A stretch of DNA of 21,824 nucleotides from JBCCGE01 sp039029455 (lineage in GTDB: Bacteria; Pseudomonadota; Gammaproteobacteria; Arenicellales; Poriferihabitantaceae): positions 1 to 21,824 of the forward strand of contig JBCCGE010000053.1 of assembly GCA_039029455.1 (NCBI GenBank), in the 5' to 3' direction. Under the pieces are notes generated by a model, which worked only from the letters and a program-made list of their open reading frames with translations, was not told the DNA's origin and made no database searches. Position numbers and translations under genes: made by a program. Shown here one piece after another: positions 7,779 to 15,793 of the stretch (within the stretch, counting starts at the first letter, position 1; each line of letters opens with the position of its first letter).

Positions 7779-8567
7779 CTAAGCGGGTTTTTTACCGCGT
7801 AGATGTGTTGGTCTGAGTTGACCTTCATCCAAAGCCAGAATCATCTTTTCCCAAACCTCAATTTCATGGTCGACAAATTCATTGCCGACTTCCGCACATA
7901 AACTAGCGTAGAGATCCCCACGCAAACGTTCTTTCTCAACACGCGCCTGCTGTCGGTACCAGTCATTTCGATCCACAACCGCGACATCAATAAACCCGGC
8001 ATCCTCCAGAGCCTGCTGATAGATACTTGCCGTGGCGAGACCGAAATCCAGTCCTTCTGCCTCCAGATATTCCTGCATCGCACTTGAAGGGTTGTCGTCA
8101 TAACCTGCCAACCAGTCGCTGGCAGCGAACCACCCTCCGGGTTCGAGCACGCGAAAAATGTCTTCTGCCAACGCGCGTTTGTCGGGTATGTGGATAATCG
8201 AGTCCTTGCTCGTCACGACAGAAAAACCGGAATCACCAAATTCGAGCGGTCCCGGATTGACGCAGAGAAATTTTGCCCGCGTGCCGAGATTGTATTTTTT
8301 TGCGAGTTCATTGCAACGATCAATAAGCCCTTGATCCACATCGATGCCCACGACGTTTTCGGCATGATGATGATTGATAAGGTGCAGATCCACACCGCCC
8401 AATCCGCAACCAATATCGAGAACGGTGGACCCGCTTAAATCAATTCCATCAAGATATCGGTCAACTTCATCTGTTCCGCCGGGGGACATAAATCCTTCTC
8501 CCCATAGAGTTTCCAGCAATGTCATAAGCTGATCGTCATATTCCTGAGTATGGTTGGGTTCTGTCAT
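7779..8567 (-). CDS. SAM-dependent methyltransferase, phosphoethanolamine N-methyltransferase-like
   Basis: 262 residues from the ATG at 8567; a TTG twelve codons upstream is less likely. Class I Rossmann methyltransferase: motif I VLDIGCGLGG (49-58), acidic end of beta-2 GIDVD (74-78), and the post-motif KDSIIHIPDKRAL (from 121) followed by LEPGGWFAASDW. The SRDTILHI-like block and the GGTDEVDRYL lead-in are characteristic of plant and bacterial phosphoethanolamine or glycine/sarcosine/dimethylglycine N-methyltransferases, which make phosphocholine or betaine. The exact substrate is uncertain; a general small-amine methyltransferase is the safe call. It lies 109 bp downstream of, and co-directional with, the fused ABC exporter, and converges on the LysR gene. 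An independent promoter in that gap is possible. Confidence 0.85.
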   Translation of the reverse strand: MTEPNHTQEYDDQLMTLLETLWGEGFMSPGGTDEVDRYLDGIDLSGSTVLDIGCGLGGVDLHLINHHHAENVVGIDVDQGLIDRCNELAKKYNLGTRAKFLCVNPGPLEFGDSGFSVVTSKDSIIHIPDKRALAEDIFRVLEPGGWFAASDWLAGYDDNPSSAMQEYLEAEGLDFGLATASIYQQALEDAGFIDVAVVDRNDWYRQQARVEKERLRGDLYASLCAEVGNEFVDHEIEVWEKMILALDEGQLRPTHLRGKKPA

Positions 8568-8627
8568 TTCTTTATTACTGGCTGTCGAATTTTGCGGTTT
8601 CAAAACGATTATTTTGACGACTTTTGC

Positions 8628-8638
8628 GGTACTGTACC
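8628..8638. promoter_or_regulatory. short perfect palindrome between exporter and methyltransferase genes
   Basis: GGTAC-T-GTACC sits about 60 bp upstream of the methyltransferase start. The arms are too close for an RNA hairpin, so a protein-binding site or chance are the options. No known regulator is matched. Confidence 0.2.
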
Positions 8639-8676
8639 AGTGGAAAAACGGCGTGAGAGCCTCGAATTAATCCCGA

Positions 8677-11600
8677 TTAACGTTTTCCTGTAGTGCTCAT
8701 CTGATAGTTGACGAGCTGGGAATAAACTGATCGTTTGTCCAGTAATTCCTGATGCGTGCCCTGTTCCACTGTCCGACCGTCTTTCAGGACAACAATCTGA
8801 TCGGCATCTCTGATGGTCGCAAGCCGATGGGCGATCACCAGGGTTGTCCGATTTTGCATCAATGATCCAAGTGCATGATGAACCGCGTTTTCACTAATCG
8901 CATCGAGATGTGATGTTGCCTCATCGAGAATCAGTATCGGTGCATCCCTGAGAAAAGCGCGGGCGATCGACACACGCTGGCGCTGACCGCCAGACAAGGC
9001 GTATCCGCGTTCACCAACCTCGGTGCTTAGTCCCGCAGGTAATTTTTCGATGAACGTCTCCAGTTCGGCGTTGCGGATTGCTCGGGCCAGTTCTTCTTCG
9101 CTGGCATCGGGTTTTGCCATCCGCAAATTGGATTCCAGAGAGTCGTTAAAAAGGTAGGTGTCCTGGGCTACCAGAGCGACCCGAGTTCTTAGATAGTCCA
9201 GCGGGAAAGATCTGATATTATGGCCAGCGATAAAGATTCCGCCTTGTTGAGGATCCCAGAACCTTAAGAGCAGATGCGCCAGTGTTGTTTTTCCTGCGCC
9301 CGACGCACCAACGATTGCCACCGTTGTACCTGCTGGAATATGCAAGTCAATGTTGCTAAGTGCCAAGTGATTCTGGCCCTCATAACAGAAATCAACTGAC
9401 TGAAACGAGATGTCATGCGAAGCGCCTTCTGGAAGAGACTTTCGATCCGGAGAGTCCTCCGCAATATCGCCGATTGGGGGCTGGCTGGCGTGCACCTGGA
9501 TCAATCGATTGGTTGCGGCGAAAGTTTCTGCGAGTTGCCTTCCCGTATCTGAAATTTCGATAACCGGCAAGAAAGCGGCCATAGAGGCGAGAGCAAGCAG
9601 GGGCAGATAGGCCGCATCAAGTTCACCGGCATTGACCAGTGAAACCGACACCAGAATCACGGCCAGCCCAGAACCCACGGTCAACAGGTCAGTGACGACA
9701 ATGTGTTTTGTCATTTCACTGAAAAAGGGCAGGCGTTCTCGATGGTGCCGTTCAATCAGCTCTACAAACTGGGATCGACGGTGTGCAGTAGCCTGATAGG
9801 CCAATAATTCACTCAGACCCTGGATACTTTCAACGGTGTGTGCAGAAAGTGTGCCCAAAAGTTGCCGCGCCCGAGCCGCAAGACGATCAATACGCCGCCG
9901 CAAAATAACGGGCATACAGACGACCAGAAGCAAAAATGGAAGCAGTGTTGCCGCCAGCAAAGGGTCAAAATTCGACAGCAGGACCAGCACCAGTGTTGGC
10001 ACCAGTGCGGCAACAAAAACAGGTGTGATGGTGTGAGCGAAAAAGTACTCCACCATTTCAATATCGTGAGTGGCGAGGTTGATCATGTCGCCGCTTCGTC
10101 GTCGAATCATAAATGCCGGAGCGAGGCTGTCGAGCTTTCGGAACAGAGCGATTCGCATGTCGGTCAGCATTCTGAAGGCCATGTCGTGGGCCAGCCAGGA
10201 CTCCAGCCAATGAAAAAGTGCTGCAATAAACGCGACGACTCCAAGTGTGATCAGCCATGGCATGAAATCCTCACCGTTTCTGACCGAAACCGCCGCAAGT
10301 GCCGACAGCAAAGTAACACCAATAAAAGCCAGCACTCGGATAACACCAAGGCTAAAGACAGTGACCAGACGCCCTTTCCACGGTGCGGCAAGCTTCAGCA
10401 GTTGCCAGAGTACCTGTCGCCATGAATAGGCGTCAGATTTCAATATATCGTTCTGCAGGTCTGCTTCGTCCGAAGCAATATCCAGTGGATTCGGCGTCTG
10501 TACATCGGTTTCTGATGGGCCGTTGCCAGGTATAGATAATGAGGCAGGAGGCAGCGGTTTGGTCGATTCACGATCAGAAATTTGAGACGCCATTAGCGTG
10601 GCATAAATGCCCTGTCGTTCGAGCAGTTCAGTGTGTGTGCCCTGTTCCGCGATCTTCCCCTGATCAAGAACCAGAATACGATCGCAACCGATTATGCTCG
10701 ACAATCGATGCGCCATAATTAGCGTCGTGCGATTCTGCATCAAGCGGTCGAGTGCGATCTGAATGACTGCTTCATTCCTGGCATCGACTGATGACAATGC
10801 TTCATCAAGAATCAGTATCGGCGCATCTCTCAACAAGGCGCGTGCTATCGCCAGTCGCTGTCTTTGTCCTCCGGAAAGGCGGATACCGCGTTCGCCGATG
10901 ATGGTGTCGTAACCCTGGGGAAGCTCTACAATAAACTCATGGGCGTTTGCACGTTGTGCGGCTGTTATCACTGCTTTGTCGTCCGCTGTCTCATCTCCCA
11001 TCAAAATATTGTCCCGGACCGTGCCGTGGAACAGATGAGTATCCTGACTGACAACCGAAAACCGGTTTCGAAGGCAATTTAGCGACAGGTCCCGGATATC
11101 AACGCCGCCAACTCGAATACAGCCGGAATCCGGGTCATAAAATCGCAGCAGCAGGCGAGCGATCGTAGATTTTCCGCAGCCGCTGCTTCCCACTATGCCA
11201 ATCCGCTCTCCTGGCTTAATGTTAAAGCTCACATGATTGTGAACCAGACCGCGCGACGACCTGTCGGGTGCTGGACTTGACGCATAACCGAATACAACGT
11301 CGTCGAAGGATACGCTGGCCGTCAGTGTGTCCGGATCGGTTTTGGCATACTCAAGAATATTGGGTTTGGCATTTAACACAGAGAAAACCTGTTTCTCTGC
11401 AGATTCCGCCAACATTCCATCGTGGAGCAGACTGCGAAGTTCTCGAAGCGGGCGGAACACTTCAACGCCCAGCAGCAGAACCATTACCAGTGTCTCAAAT
11501 TCCATGAGCCCATGAGTAACTCGATACGCGGAAACAGCAATCGCAGCGGCGGCACCTAATGCGATGCCAATATCCGTTATCCCTCGCGAGAGTGAATTCG

Positions 11601-12312
11601 TTGCCAACACCCACATGGTACTTTGGAATAATTCATCAGCATGCCGGGCAAGCTTGTTTTCACGCGCCTTGCTCTGCCCAAAGGCTTTCAGAGTCACCAG
11701 ACCCTGCAGCGCATCGAGAAACTCGGAAGCAAAGGCTCGATAGGCCTTTGCCCGACGCAGGGAATTTTCCGTATCCCAACGATGAAAAAGCCCGGGGGCA
11801 ATAAGCGTAAACAGCGCGGCAATAAGCAGGGTAAGCGCCACCGGAAAATCCAGAAAGGCAACAATAGTGAAAATAACAAACGGCGTCACAATCGCTACGA
11901 AAAACTGAGGAAGGAAGCGTCCGAAATAAATTTCCAGCTGCTCCACCCCTTCAACCGCGGCTGAACTGATTTCGCCGCTGCGCAGATGAGAAAAATGTGC
12001 CGGTCCCAGAGCAACCAGCTGGTCATACAGGCTTGTCCGAATTCGAAGCTGTATTCTTTGGGCTGTTTTATGGGACATCATTAATCGAAGATAGTCCCAG
12101 AGCGCGTAGATCAACATCAGCGCGAGAATAGCTGCGGCAGGGAGCATAATGCTCTGCAGTGACGCGCCGCCCAGAATTTCTCCAATCAGCCACCCCATCA
12201 GCAGCAGTCGCGACATGCCGATCACTGAACCGACCAGACCCATGCCCACAGAAATGGCGATACGATGACGGAAATTCTTTGTCAGAGACCAGAGATTGCG
12301 GTTCAGATACAT
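8677..12312 (-). CDS. Fused CydD/CydC-like ABC exporter (TMD-NBD-TMD-NBD)
   Basis: 1211 residues, two complete type IV ABC exporter halves in one chain. Half 1: membrane domain about 18-330, Walker A GSSGCGKST (375-383), LSGGQ (479-483), Walker B ending D503-E504, H-loop H535. A linker (about 575-630) joins half 2: membrane domain from about 640 to 930, Walker A GASGAGKTT (1002-1010), LSGGQ (1106-1110), D1130-E1131, H1162. Both nucleotide sites therefore look intact. The segment GVEQLEIYFGRFLPQ in half 1 and RSGDMINLATHDIEMVEYFF in half 2 resemble CydD and CydC, the glutathione/cysteine exporter normally encoded as two genes. No cytochrome bd genes are near, so true CydDC function is not shown; export of another small molecule or lipid is possible. 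Divergent from a LysR gene; a PEAMT-like methyltransferase follows 109 bp downstream. Confidence 0.92.
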   Translation of the reverse strand: MYLNRNLWSLTKNFRHRIAISVGMGLVGSVIGMSRLLLMGWLIGEILGGASLQSIMLPAAAILALMLIYALWDYLRLMMSHKTAQRIQLRIRTSLYDQLVALGPAHFSHLRSGEISSAAVEGVEQLEIYFGRFLPQFFVAIVTPFVIFTIVAFLDFPVALTLLIAALFTLIAPGLFHRWDTENSLRRAKAYRAFASEFLDALQGLVTLKAFGQSKARENKLARHADELFQSTMWVLATNSLSRGITDIGIALGAAAAIAVSAYRVTHGLMEFETLVMVLLLGVEVFRPLRELRSLLHDGMLAESAEKQVFSVLNAKPNILEYAKTDPDTLTASVSFDDVVFGYASSPAPDRSSRGLVHNHVSFNIKPGERIGIVGSSGCGKSTIARLLLRFYDPDSGCIRVGGVDIRDLSLNCLRNRFSVVSQDTHLFHGTVRDNILMGDETADDKAVITAAQRANAHEFIVELPQGYDTIIGERGIRLSGGQRQRLAIARALLRDAPILILDEALSSVDARNEAVIQIALDRLMQNRTTLIMAHRLSSIIGCDRILVLDQGKIAEQGTHTELLERQGIYATLMASQISDRESTKPLPPASLSIPGNGPSETDVQTPNPLDIASDEADLQNDILKSDAYSWRQVLWQLLKLAAPWKGRLVTVFSLGVIRVLAFIGVTLLSALAAVSVRNGEDFMPWLITLGVVAFIAALFHWLESWLAHDMAFRMLTDMRIALFRKLDSLAPAFMIRRRSGDMINLATHDIEMVEYFFAHTITPVFVAALVPTLVLVLLSNFDPLLAATLLPFLLLVVCMPVILRRRIDRLAARARQLLGTLSAHTVESIQGLSELLAYQATAHRRSQFVELIERHHRERLPFFSEMTKHIVVTDLLTVGSGLAVILVSVSLVNAGELDAAYLPLLALASMAAFLPVIEISDTGRQLAETFAATNRLIQVHASQPPIGDIAEDSPDRKSLPEGASHDISFQSVDFCYEGQNHLALSNIDLHIPAGTTVAIVGASGAGKTTLAHLLLRFWDPQQGGIFIAGHNIRSFPLDYLRTRVALVAQDTYLFNDSLESNLRMAKPDASEEELARAIRNAELETFIEKLPAGLSTEVGERGYALSGGQRQRVSIARAFLRDAPILILDEATSHLDAISENAVHHALGSLMQNRTTLVIAHRLATIRDADQIVVLKDGRTVEQGTHQELLDKRSVYSQLVNYQMSTTGKR

Positions 12313-12348
12313 AGTGGAGACTGAGCGGTGACTAACGATGATTGCAGA

Positions 12349-12379
12349 GAATAGCTTTAATAATATTGAATAGCTCTAA
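12349..12379. promoter_or_regulatory. direct repeat in the LysR / ABC exporter divergent promoter region
   Basis: GAATAGCTTTAA (12349-12360) and GAATAGCTCTAA (12368-12379) differ at one base and start 19 bp apart, close to two helical turns. ATAG-TAT-CTAT lies just beyond, near 12391-12401. These are candidate binding sites for the divergent LysR protein. Confidence 0.4.
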
Positions 12380-12429
12380 GAAATTATGCATAGTATCTAT
12401 ACGAATATGTTTAGTTGGTCGCTTATTTT

Positions 12430-13404
12430 ATGAATCTTGATTGGGACGATTTGCGAGTATTTCTCGCAATCAGCGAACAGGGGAACCTATCGGCTGCATC
12501 TCGAGAGTTAAAAGTGAGTCAGCCAACAGTAGGCCGACATCTAAAGTCTCTGGAAGAGAGCCTGGGTACCCTGTTGTTTGATCGATTACCCGATGGTTTG
12601 GCGTTAACCAGCCACGGAGAACAGCTGGTGCCGCTGGCTCGCAACATGGAAAATGTTGCCGATGCCGTATGGCGGCAACAGGCGAGCTTCAAGAACGAAG
12701 TCAAAGGCACGGTACGAATTTCGATGTATGAACAGGTCGCGCAGTTCTTTATGCAGTACCTTCCTGAACTGCGAAACCGTTGCCATCAAATTGAAATCGA
12801 ATTATCCATTGCTCACAACGCTGCTAATTTATCGCGCCGGGAAGCAGATCTGTTAGTCCGAGAATGTCTTCCGGATGTTCCCGATGTGATTGCGAAGCGA
12901 CTGGGGCACTACCACTATGCGGTTTATGGCGCGAGAGAGTACATTGACCGGAATCCGGCGGCTCTGACCGAGCGTAGATACGAGGAATGTGACTGGATTG
13001 GATTTGATGACGAACACGTCGGCTTTTTTGGGCAGCAGTGGCAACGCGAAAAGCTGATGAAAAGAAAACCGATTGTAAGAAGCAACAACGGCGTTGTGCT
13101 GCTGGACGCAATACTAAAAGGAACGGGTATTGGCGTGCTCCCCTGTTTTATTGGCGATCAGGAATCCTTGCTTCAGCGTCTTGAGCTGGTTCCCGGGGAT
13201 GGTCCGACTTTATATCTGCTTGTGCACAAAGATATGCGCAAGTCTGCGGCTGTTCGATTGATGATGGATGCTGTCGTTGACTTGTTTACACAAAACAATG
13301 AAGTCTTGCACGGCGAACACACCCATACGCATTTACCGGGTTCACAATCGCATCGGTCAACGTCTAAGCCTGGGGAGACGCAAAGTGGGTCTCGGGACTA
13401 CTAA
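12430..13404 (+). CDS. LysR-family transcriptional regulator (second)
   Basis: 324 residues from the ATG at 12430; a TTG five codons upstream is possible, but the ATG gives the family's usual short lead-in (MNLDWDDLRVFLAI). The winged helix-turn-helix spans about 4-63, with VSQPTVGRHLKSLE as recognition helix and LFDRLPDGLALTSHGE as wing. The effector-binding domain covers about 90-295. The C-terminal 30 residues (GEHTHTHLPGSQSHRSTSK...) are a His/Ser-rich extension beyond the usual LTTR end, probably disordered. No clear ribosome-binding site is present. Divergent from the fused ABC exporter, so it probably regulates that gene; a repeated 12-bp element lies between them. Converges on the AraC gene. 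Confidence 0.92.
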   Translation: MNLDWDDLRVFLAISEQGNLSAASRELKVSQPTVGRHLKSLEESLGTLLFDRLPDGLALTSHGEQLVPLARNMENVADAVWRQQASFKNEVKGTVRISMYEQVAQFFMQYLPELRNRCHQIEIELSIAHNAANLSRREADLLVRECLPDVPDVIAKRLGHYHYAVYGAREYIDRNPAALTERRYEECDWIGFDDEHVGFFGQQWQREKLMKRKPIVRSNNGVVLLDAILKGTGIGVLPCFIGDQESLLQRLELVPGDGPTLYLLVHKDMRKSAAVRLMMDAVVDLFTQNNEVLHGEHTHTHLPGSQSHRSTSKPGETQSGSRDY

Positions 13405-13485
13405 TATTCAATATTCTGAGCAGAACTTTGCCAGCAAGCGTTAGCGAGATTAGAGTCTAACGGGTAACTACAAAAGTGTGGGATT

Positions 13486-14475
13486 CTAAAACTTCTCTTC
13501 CGCGTCAATTACAGGTTCGTTATTTGCAGCGAGCACGCGCATCTCAGAAGGAGAACAGCTATAGGTTTGCTTGAAGCGCTTGCTAAAATAGCTGTGCGAA
13601 TGGAATCCCGTAGCCAGTGCGATGCTATTAAGTGGGAGTTGGGATTCTTCAACCATTTTTCTGGCACGTTGCAGGCGTAATCTAAGGTAGTACTGATTCG
13701 GGGTGAGCTTTTCGTGACGTTGAAAGCAGTTTTCCAGACTTCGGACAGTAGAACCAACCCGATCGGCGAGCTCAACGATTGTGATCGTGTTTTCAATATG
13801 ATTCTCCATAATTTCCACAGCTGAACCCAGGACTGCGGACTTTAGTTGCAGTCGAAGATAGCGACTGCGCCGTGTCGTCTCTTCGATGCTCCGCATTCGA
13901 TCCTGCAGAAACTGCTCGGCAACCTGACTTGCTAGTTCAAGACCATGATCCTGAGAAATCATATACAACAACATGTCCAGAGCAGACATGCCGCCTGCGC
14001 AGGACAGTATGTTTTTGTTCACGGTAAATAAATTATCCTGCAGTCTGATATTTGGATACAGCTCTCGGAAAATGTTCTTGTGCTCATCGACAATTGTGCA
14101 GTGTCCTGATTTGATAATTCCGGCGCGTGCGAGTATCAGTGTGCCACTCGTAAGACATCCGATTCGTTTCTGATCCGCTGCATGTTTTCTAAGCTTCCGA
14201 AATGTTGGGGCATGATCATAGGCAGCGGCATGTCGATAAGCACATATGAATAGGGTGTCACCAGTGTTATCCAGATTGCTGAATTGCTTTTCGGTTTTAA
14301 CGGGCGCCATGCCTGAACTGGGCACCAAAAGAGTATCGTCACTGGATGCGCTGACCAGCTGTATATTGAACAATTTCTCTCCTTTCGCCTGATTGGCAAC
14401 CAGCAGGGCATCGACAGCCAGAGAGTAGGAAGTCAATGCAAAGCCGGGAAAGAGCAGGAAGGTCATATTTTTCAT
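13486..14475 (-). CDS. GlxA-type AraC-family transcriptional regulator (DJ-1/PfpI-like sensor + AraC HTH)
   Basis: 329 residues. Residues 1-185 form a class I glutamine-amidotransferase-like (DJ-1/PfpI) sensor domain, beginning MTFLLFPGFALTSYSLAVDAL. At the nucleophile elbow the sequence is CLTSGTLILARAG (107-119), with no Cys at the catalytic position, as usual for regulators that only bind ligand. Residues about 215-315 are a two-HTH AraC DNA-binding domain, ending in the typical IALATGFHSHSYFSKRFKQ and SPSEMR. Relatives GbdR, CdhR and ArgR sense betaine, carnitine or arginine, which suggests an amino-acid or quaternary-amine ligand here, but this is not proven. Divergent from the 2OG-Fe(II) oxygenase gene, its probable target. 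Confidence 0.92.
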   Translation of the reverse strand: MKNMTFLLFPGFALTSYSLAVDALLVANQAKGEKLFNIQLVSASSDDTLLVPSSGMAPVKTEKQFSNLDNTGDTLFICAYRHAAAYDHAPTFRKLRKHAADQKRIGCLTSGTLILARAGIIKSGHCTIVDEHKNIFRELYPNIRLQDNLFTVNKNILSCAGGMSALDMLLYMISQDHGLELASQVAEQFLQDRMRSIEETTRRSRYLRLQLKSAVLGSAVEIMENHIENTITIVELADRVGSTVRSLENCFQRHEKLTPNQYYLRLRLQRARKMVEESQLPLNSIALATGFHSHSYFSKRFKQTYSCSPSEMRVLAANNEPVIDAEEKF

Positions 14476-14515
14476 AGAGGCCTGAAAATCGGAATAATAT
14501 GCATGTATGAGTATA

Positions 14516-14533
14516 ATAATTACAGATAATTAC
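14516..14533. promoter_or_regulatory. 10-bp-phased direct repeat, candidate AraC operator
   Basis: ATAATTAC occurs at 14516-14523 and again at 14526-14533, one helical turn apart, inside the AT-rich 129-bp gap between the GlxA/AraC gene and the oxygenase gene. AraC-family proteins bind two adjacent major grooves on one face, which fits this arrangement. The oxygenase start is 72 bp downstream. Confidence 0.4.
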
Positions 14534-14604
14534 GTATTTATTATATCTATTGCGTCGACTGAATAACACAATCCCGGCACCTGTAGACCAGCCTGGATTT
14601 AAAG

Positions 14605-15585
14605 ATGAGCGTTGATGCATTGCATGAAATCGGTAGCAAAGCCGTATCTTTCGATCAGATTCCGGTTATCGATGTGGGGCCACTGATAGATGGCAGTGAT
14701 CCCAGTCGCGTGGCCAGTCAGCTAGCAGAAGTTTGTGAAAACATCGGTTTTCTTTACGTAAGGAACCATGGAGTTAGCCAACAACTGGTTGACGATACGT
14801 TTCGGCAAACGAAAGAATTTTTTGCGTTGCCGTTGGATGAAAAAGCCAAGCTCGGGATTGAGCTATCGGGACCTACGCTGCGTGGGTATATCCCACTGTA
14901 TGGAGAAAACGTTGATCCAAAATTCTCCAGAGACTTAAAGGAGTGTTTTGATTTCGGATTCCACGGAGATCAGATTTCACCGTTTTTTGGTCCTAACCTT
15001 ATGCCGGATCACCCCGTTCTGTTCAGGCAGACGGTTGAAGACTATTACGATGCAATGTTAGCGTTGTCGAAGAAGTTGGTGGAAGGTATAGCGTTGAGTT
15101 TAAATCTACCGGCTGGCTACTTCGCCGAAAAGCAGAGAAATCCAATAACAATACAGCGACTGTTGCACTATCCACCGCAACAGGGAAAGATTGATATCAG
15201 TGAACTAGGCGCAGGCGCTCACACCGATTATGGATTTCTTACCATACTGAATCAGGACGATGCCGGAGGTTTGCAAGTGCAGAATCGTGAGGGAGTCTGG
15301 GTAGATGCGCCGCCCATTCCTGGCACATTCGTGATCAATGTGGGTGATCTGGTTGAGACTCTGACTAACGGCCGCTATGTATCGACGATGCATCGCGTGA
15401 TTAACACCAGTGGAGTCGAGCGCTATTCCATACCTTTCTTCATTGATATGGATTTTGATGCAGTTGTCGAGCCCGTACCTACATGCCCAAAACCCGTATC
15501 GGAGAAAAGTTATCCGCCGTTTGTCTGCGGGCAGCACAAATATCGGCGGTTTTTAGACAGCTACGCTCATCTGGGAGTGAGCTGA
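14605..15585 (+). CDS. Isopenicillin-N-synthase-like 2-oxoglutarate/Fe(II) oxygenase
   Basis: 326 residues, standard length. The N-terminal DIOX_N region covers about 17-130 (IPVIDVGPLIDG, GFLYVRNHGV). The C-terminal jelly roll carries the iron-binding facial triad H206, D208 (GAHTDYGFLTIL) and H263 (STMHRVIN), plus R273 and S275 (RYS) that bind the 2-oxoglutarate carboxylate, so a cofactor-dependent oxygenase is expected. The family hydroxylates, desaturates or cyclises small molecules. The substrate is not identifiable; no peptide-synthetase or beta-lactam genes are present. Start ATG at 14605 has a weak TGGA upstream. Divergent from the GlxA/AraC gene, hence probably a catabolic or modifying enzyme induced by that regulator's ligand. 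Confidence 0.92.
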   Translation: MSVDALHEIGSKAVSFDQIPVIDVGPLIDGSDPSRVASQLAEVCENIGFLYVRNHGVSQQLVDDTFRQTKEFFALPLDEKAKLGIELSGPTLRGYIPLYGENVDPKFSRDLKECFDFGFHGDQISPFFGPNLMPDHPVLFRQTVEDYYDAMLALSKKLVEGIALSLNLPAGYFAEKQRNPITIQRLLHYPPQQGKIDISELGAGAHTDYGFLTILNQDDAGGLQVQNREGVWVDAPPIPGTFVINVGDLVETLTNGRYVSTMHRVINTSGVERYSIPFFIDMDFDAVVEPVPTCPKPVSEKSYPPFVCGQHKYRRFLDSYAHLGVS

Positions 15586-15742
15586 ATATTTGCTCGAATT
15601 GTATGCTGCATTAGACCAAACGGCCGAACAACGATAGCTTGCGTCAAACTGTGGTGGTGTCGCTCTGAATAACGAGACGCTGCATTCATTTTTAATTTAC
15701 TGTGGTACCTGAGGTTGCTGCGCCTGAACTTGATTGATCCTG

Positions 15743-15757
15743 ATCGCAAAATGCGAT
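15743..15757. promoter_or_regulatory. perfect 6-bp inverted repeat upstream of the GT11 gene
   Basis: ATCGCA-AAA-TGCGAT lies 36 bp before the ATG at 15794, within the 208-bp gap after the oxygenase gene. No T-run follows, so an operator or a 5'UTR hairpin is more likely than a terminator. Unassigned. Confidence 0.25.
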
Positions 15758-15793
15758 AATTCTCCGAAATGATCAACCAAAATTTTGCATTGT

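Noticed and set aside
9838..10425. 195-codon plus-strand open frame inside the ABC exporter gene
   Set aside because: Antisense to conserved exporter sequence; His/Lys/Gln-rich composition arises from the opposite strand, with no family resemblance.
11641..11964. 107-codon plus-strand open frame inside the ABC exporter gene
   Set aside because: Low-complexity Lys/Arg-rich shadow of the first membrane domain; no ribosome-binding site or domain.
8677..12312. True cydDC of cytochrome bd assembly
   Set aside because: Halves resemble CydD and CydC, but the gene is fused, lacks cydAB nearby and sits with a LysR gene, so the name would overstate the evidence.
13439..13462. CGTTAG-N12-CTAACG hairpin between the convergent LysR and AraC genes
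   Set aside because: Six-base stem, 12-nt loop and no T-tract on either strand; not enough for a terminator call.
14605..15585. Beta-lactam biosynthesis gene (isopenicillin N synthase)
   Set aside because: Only the broad 2OG-Fe(II) family is supported; it keeps the 2-oxoglutarate-binding Arg-x-Ser, and no peptide synthetase or other beta-lactam genes are near.
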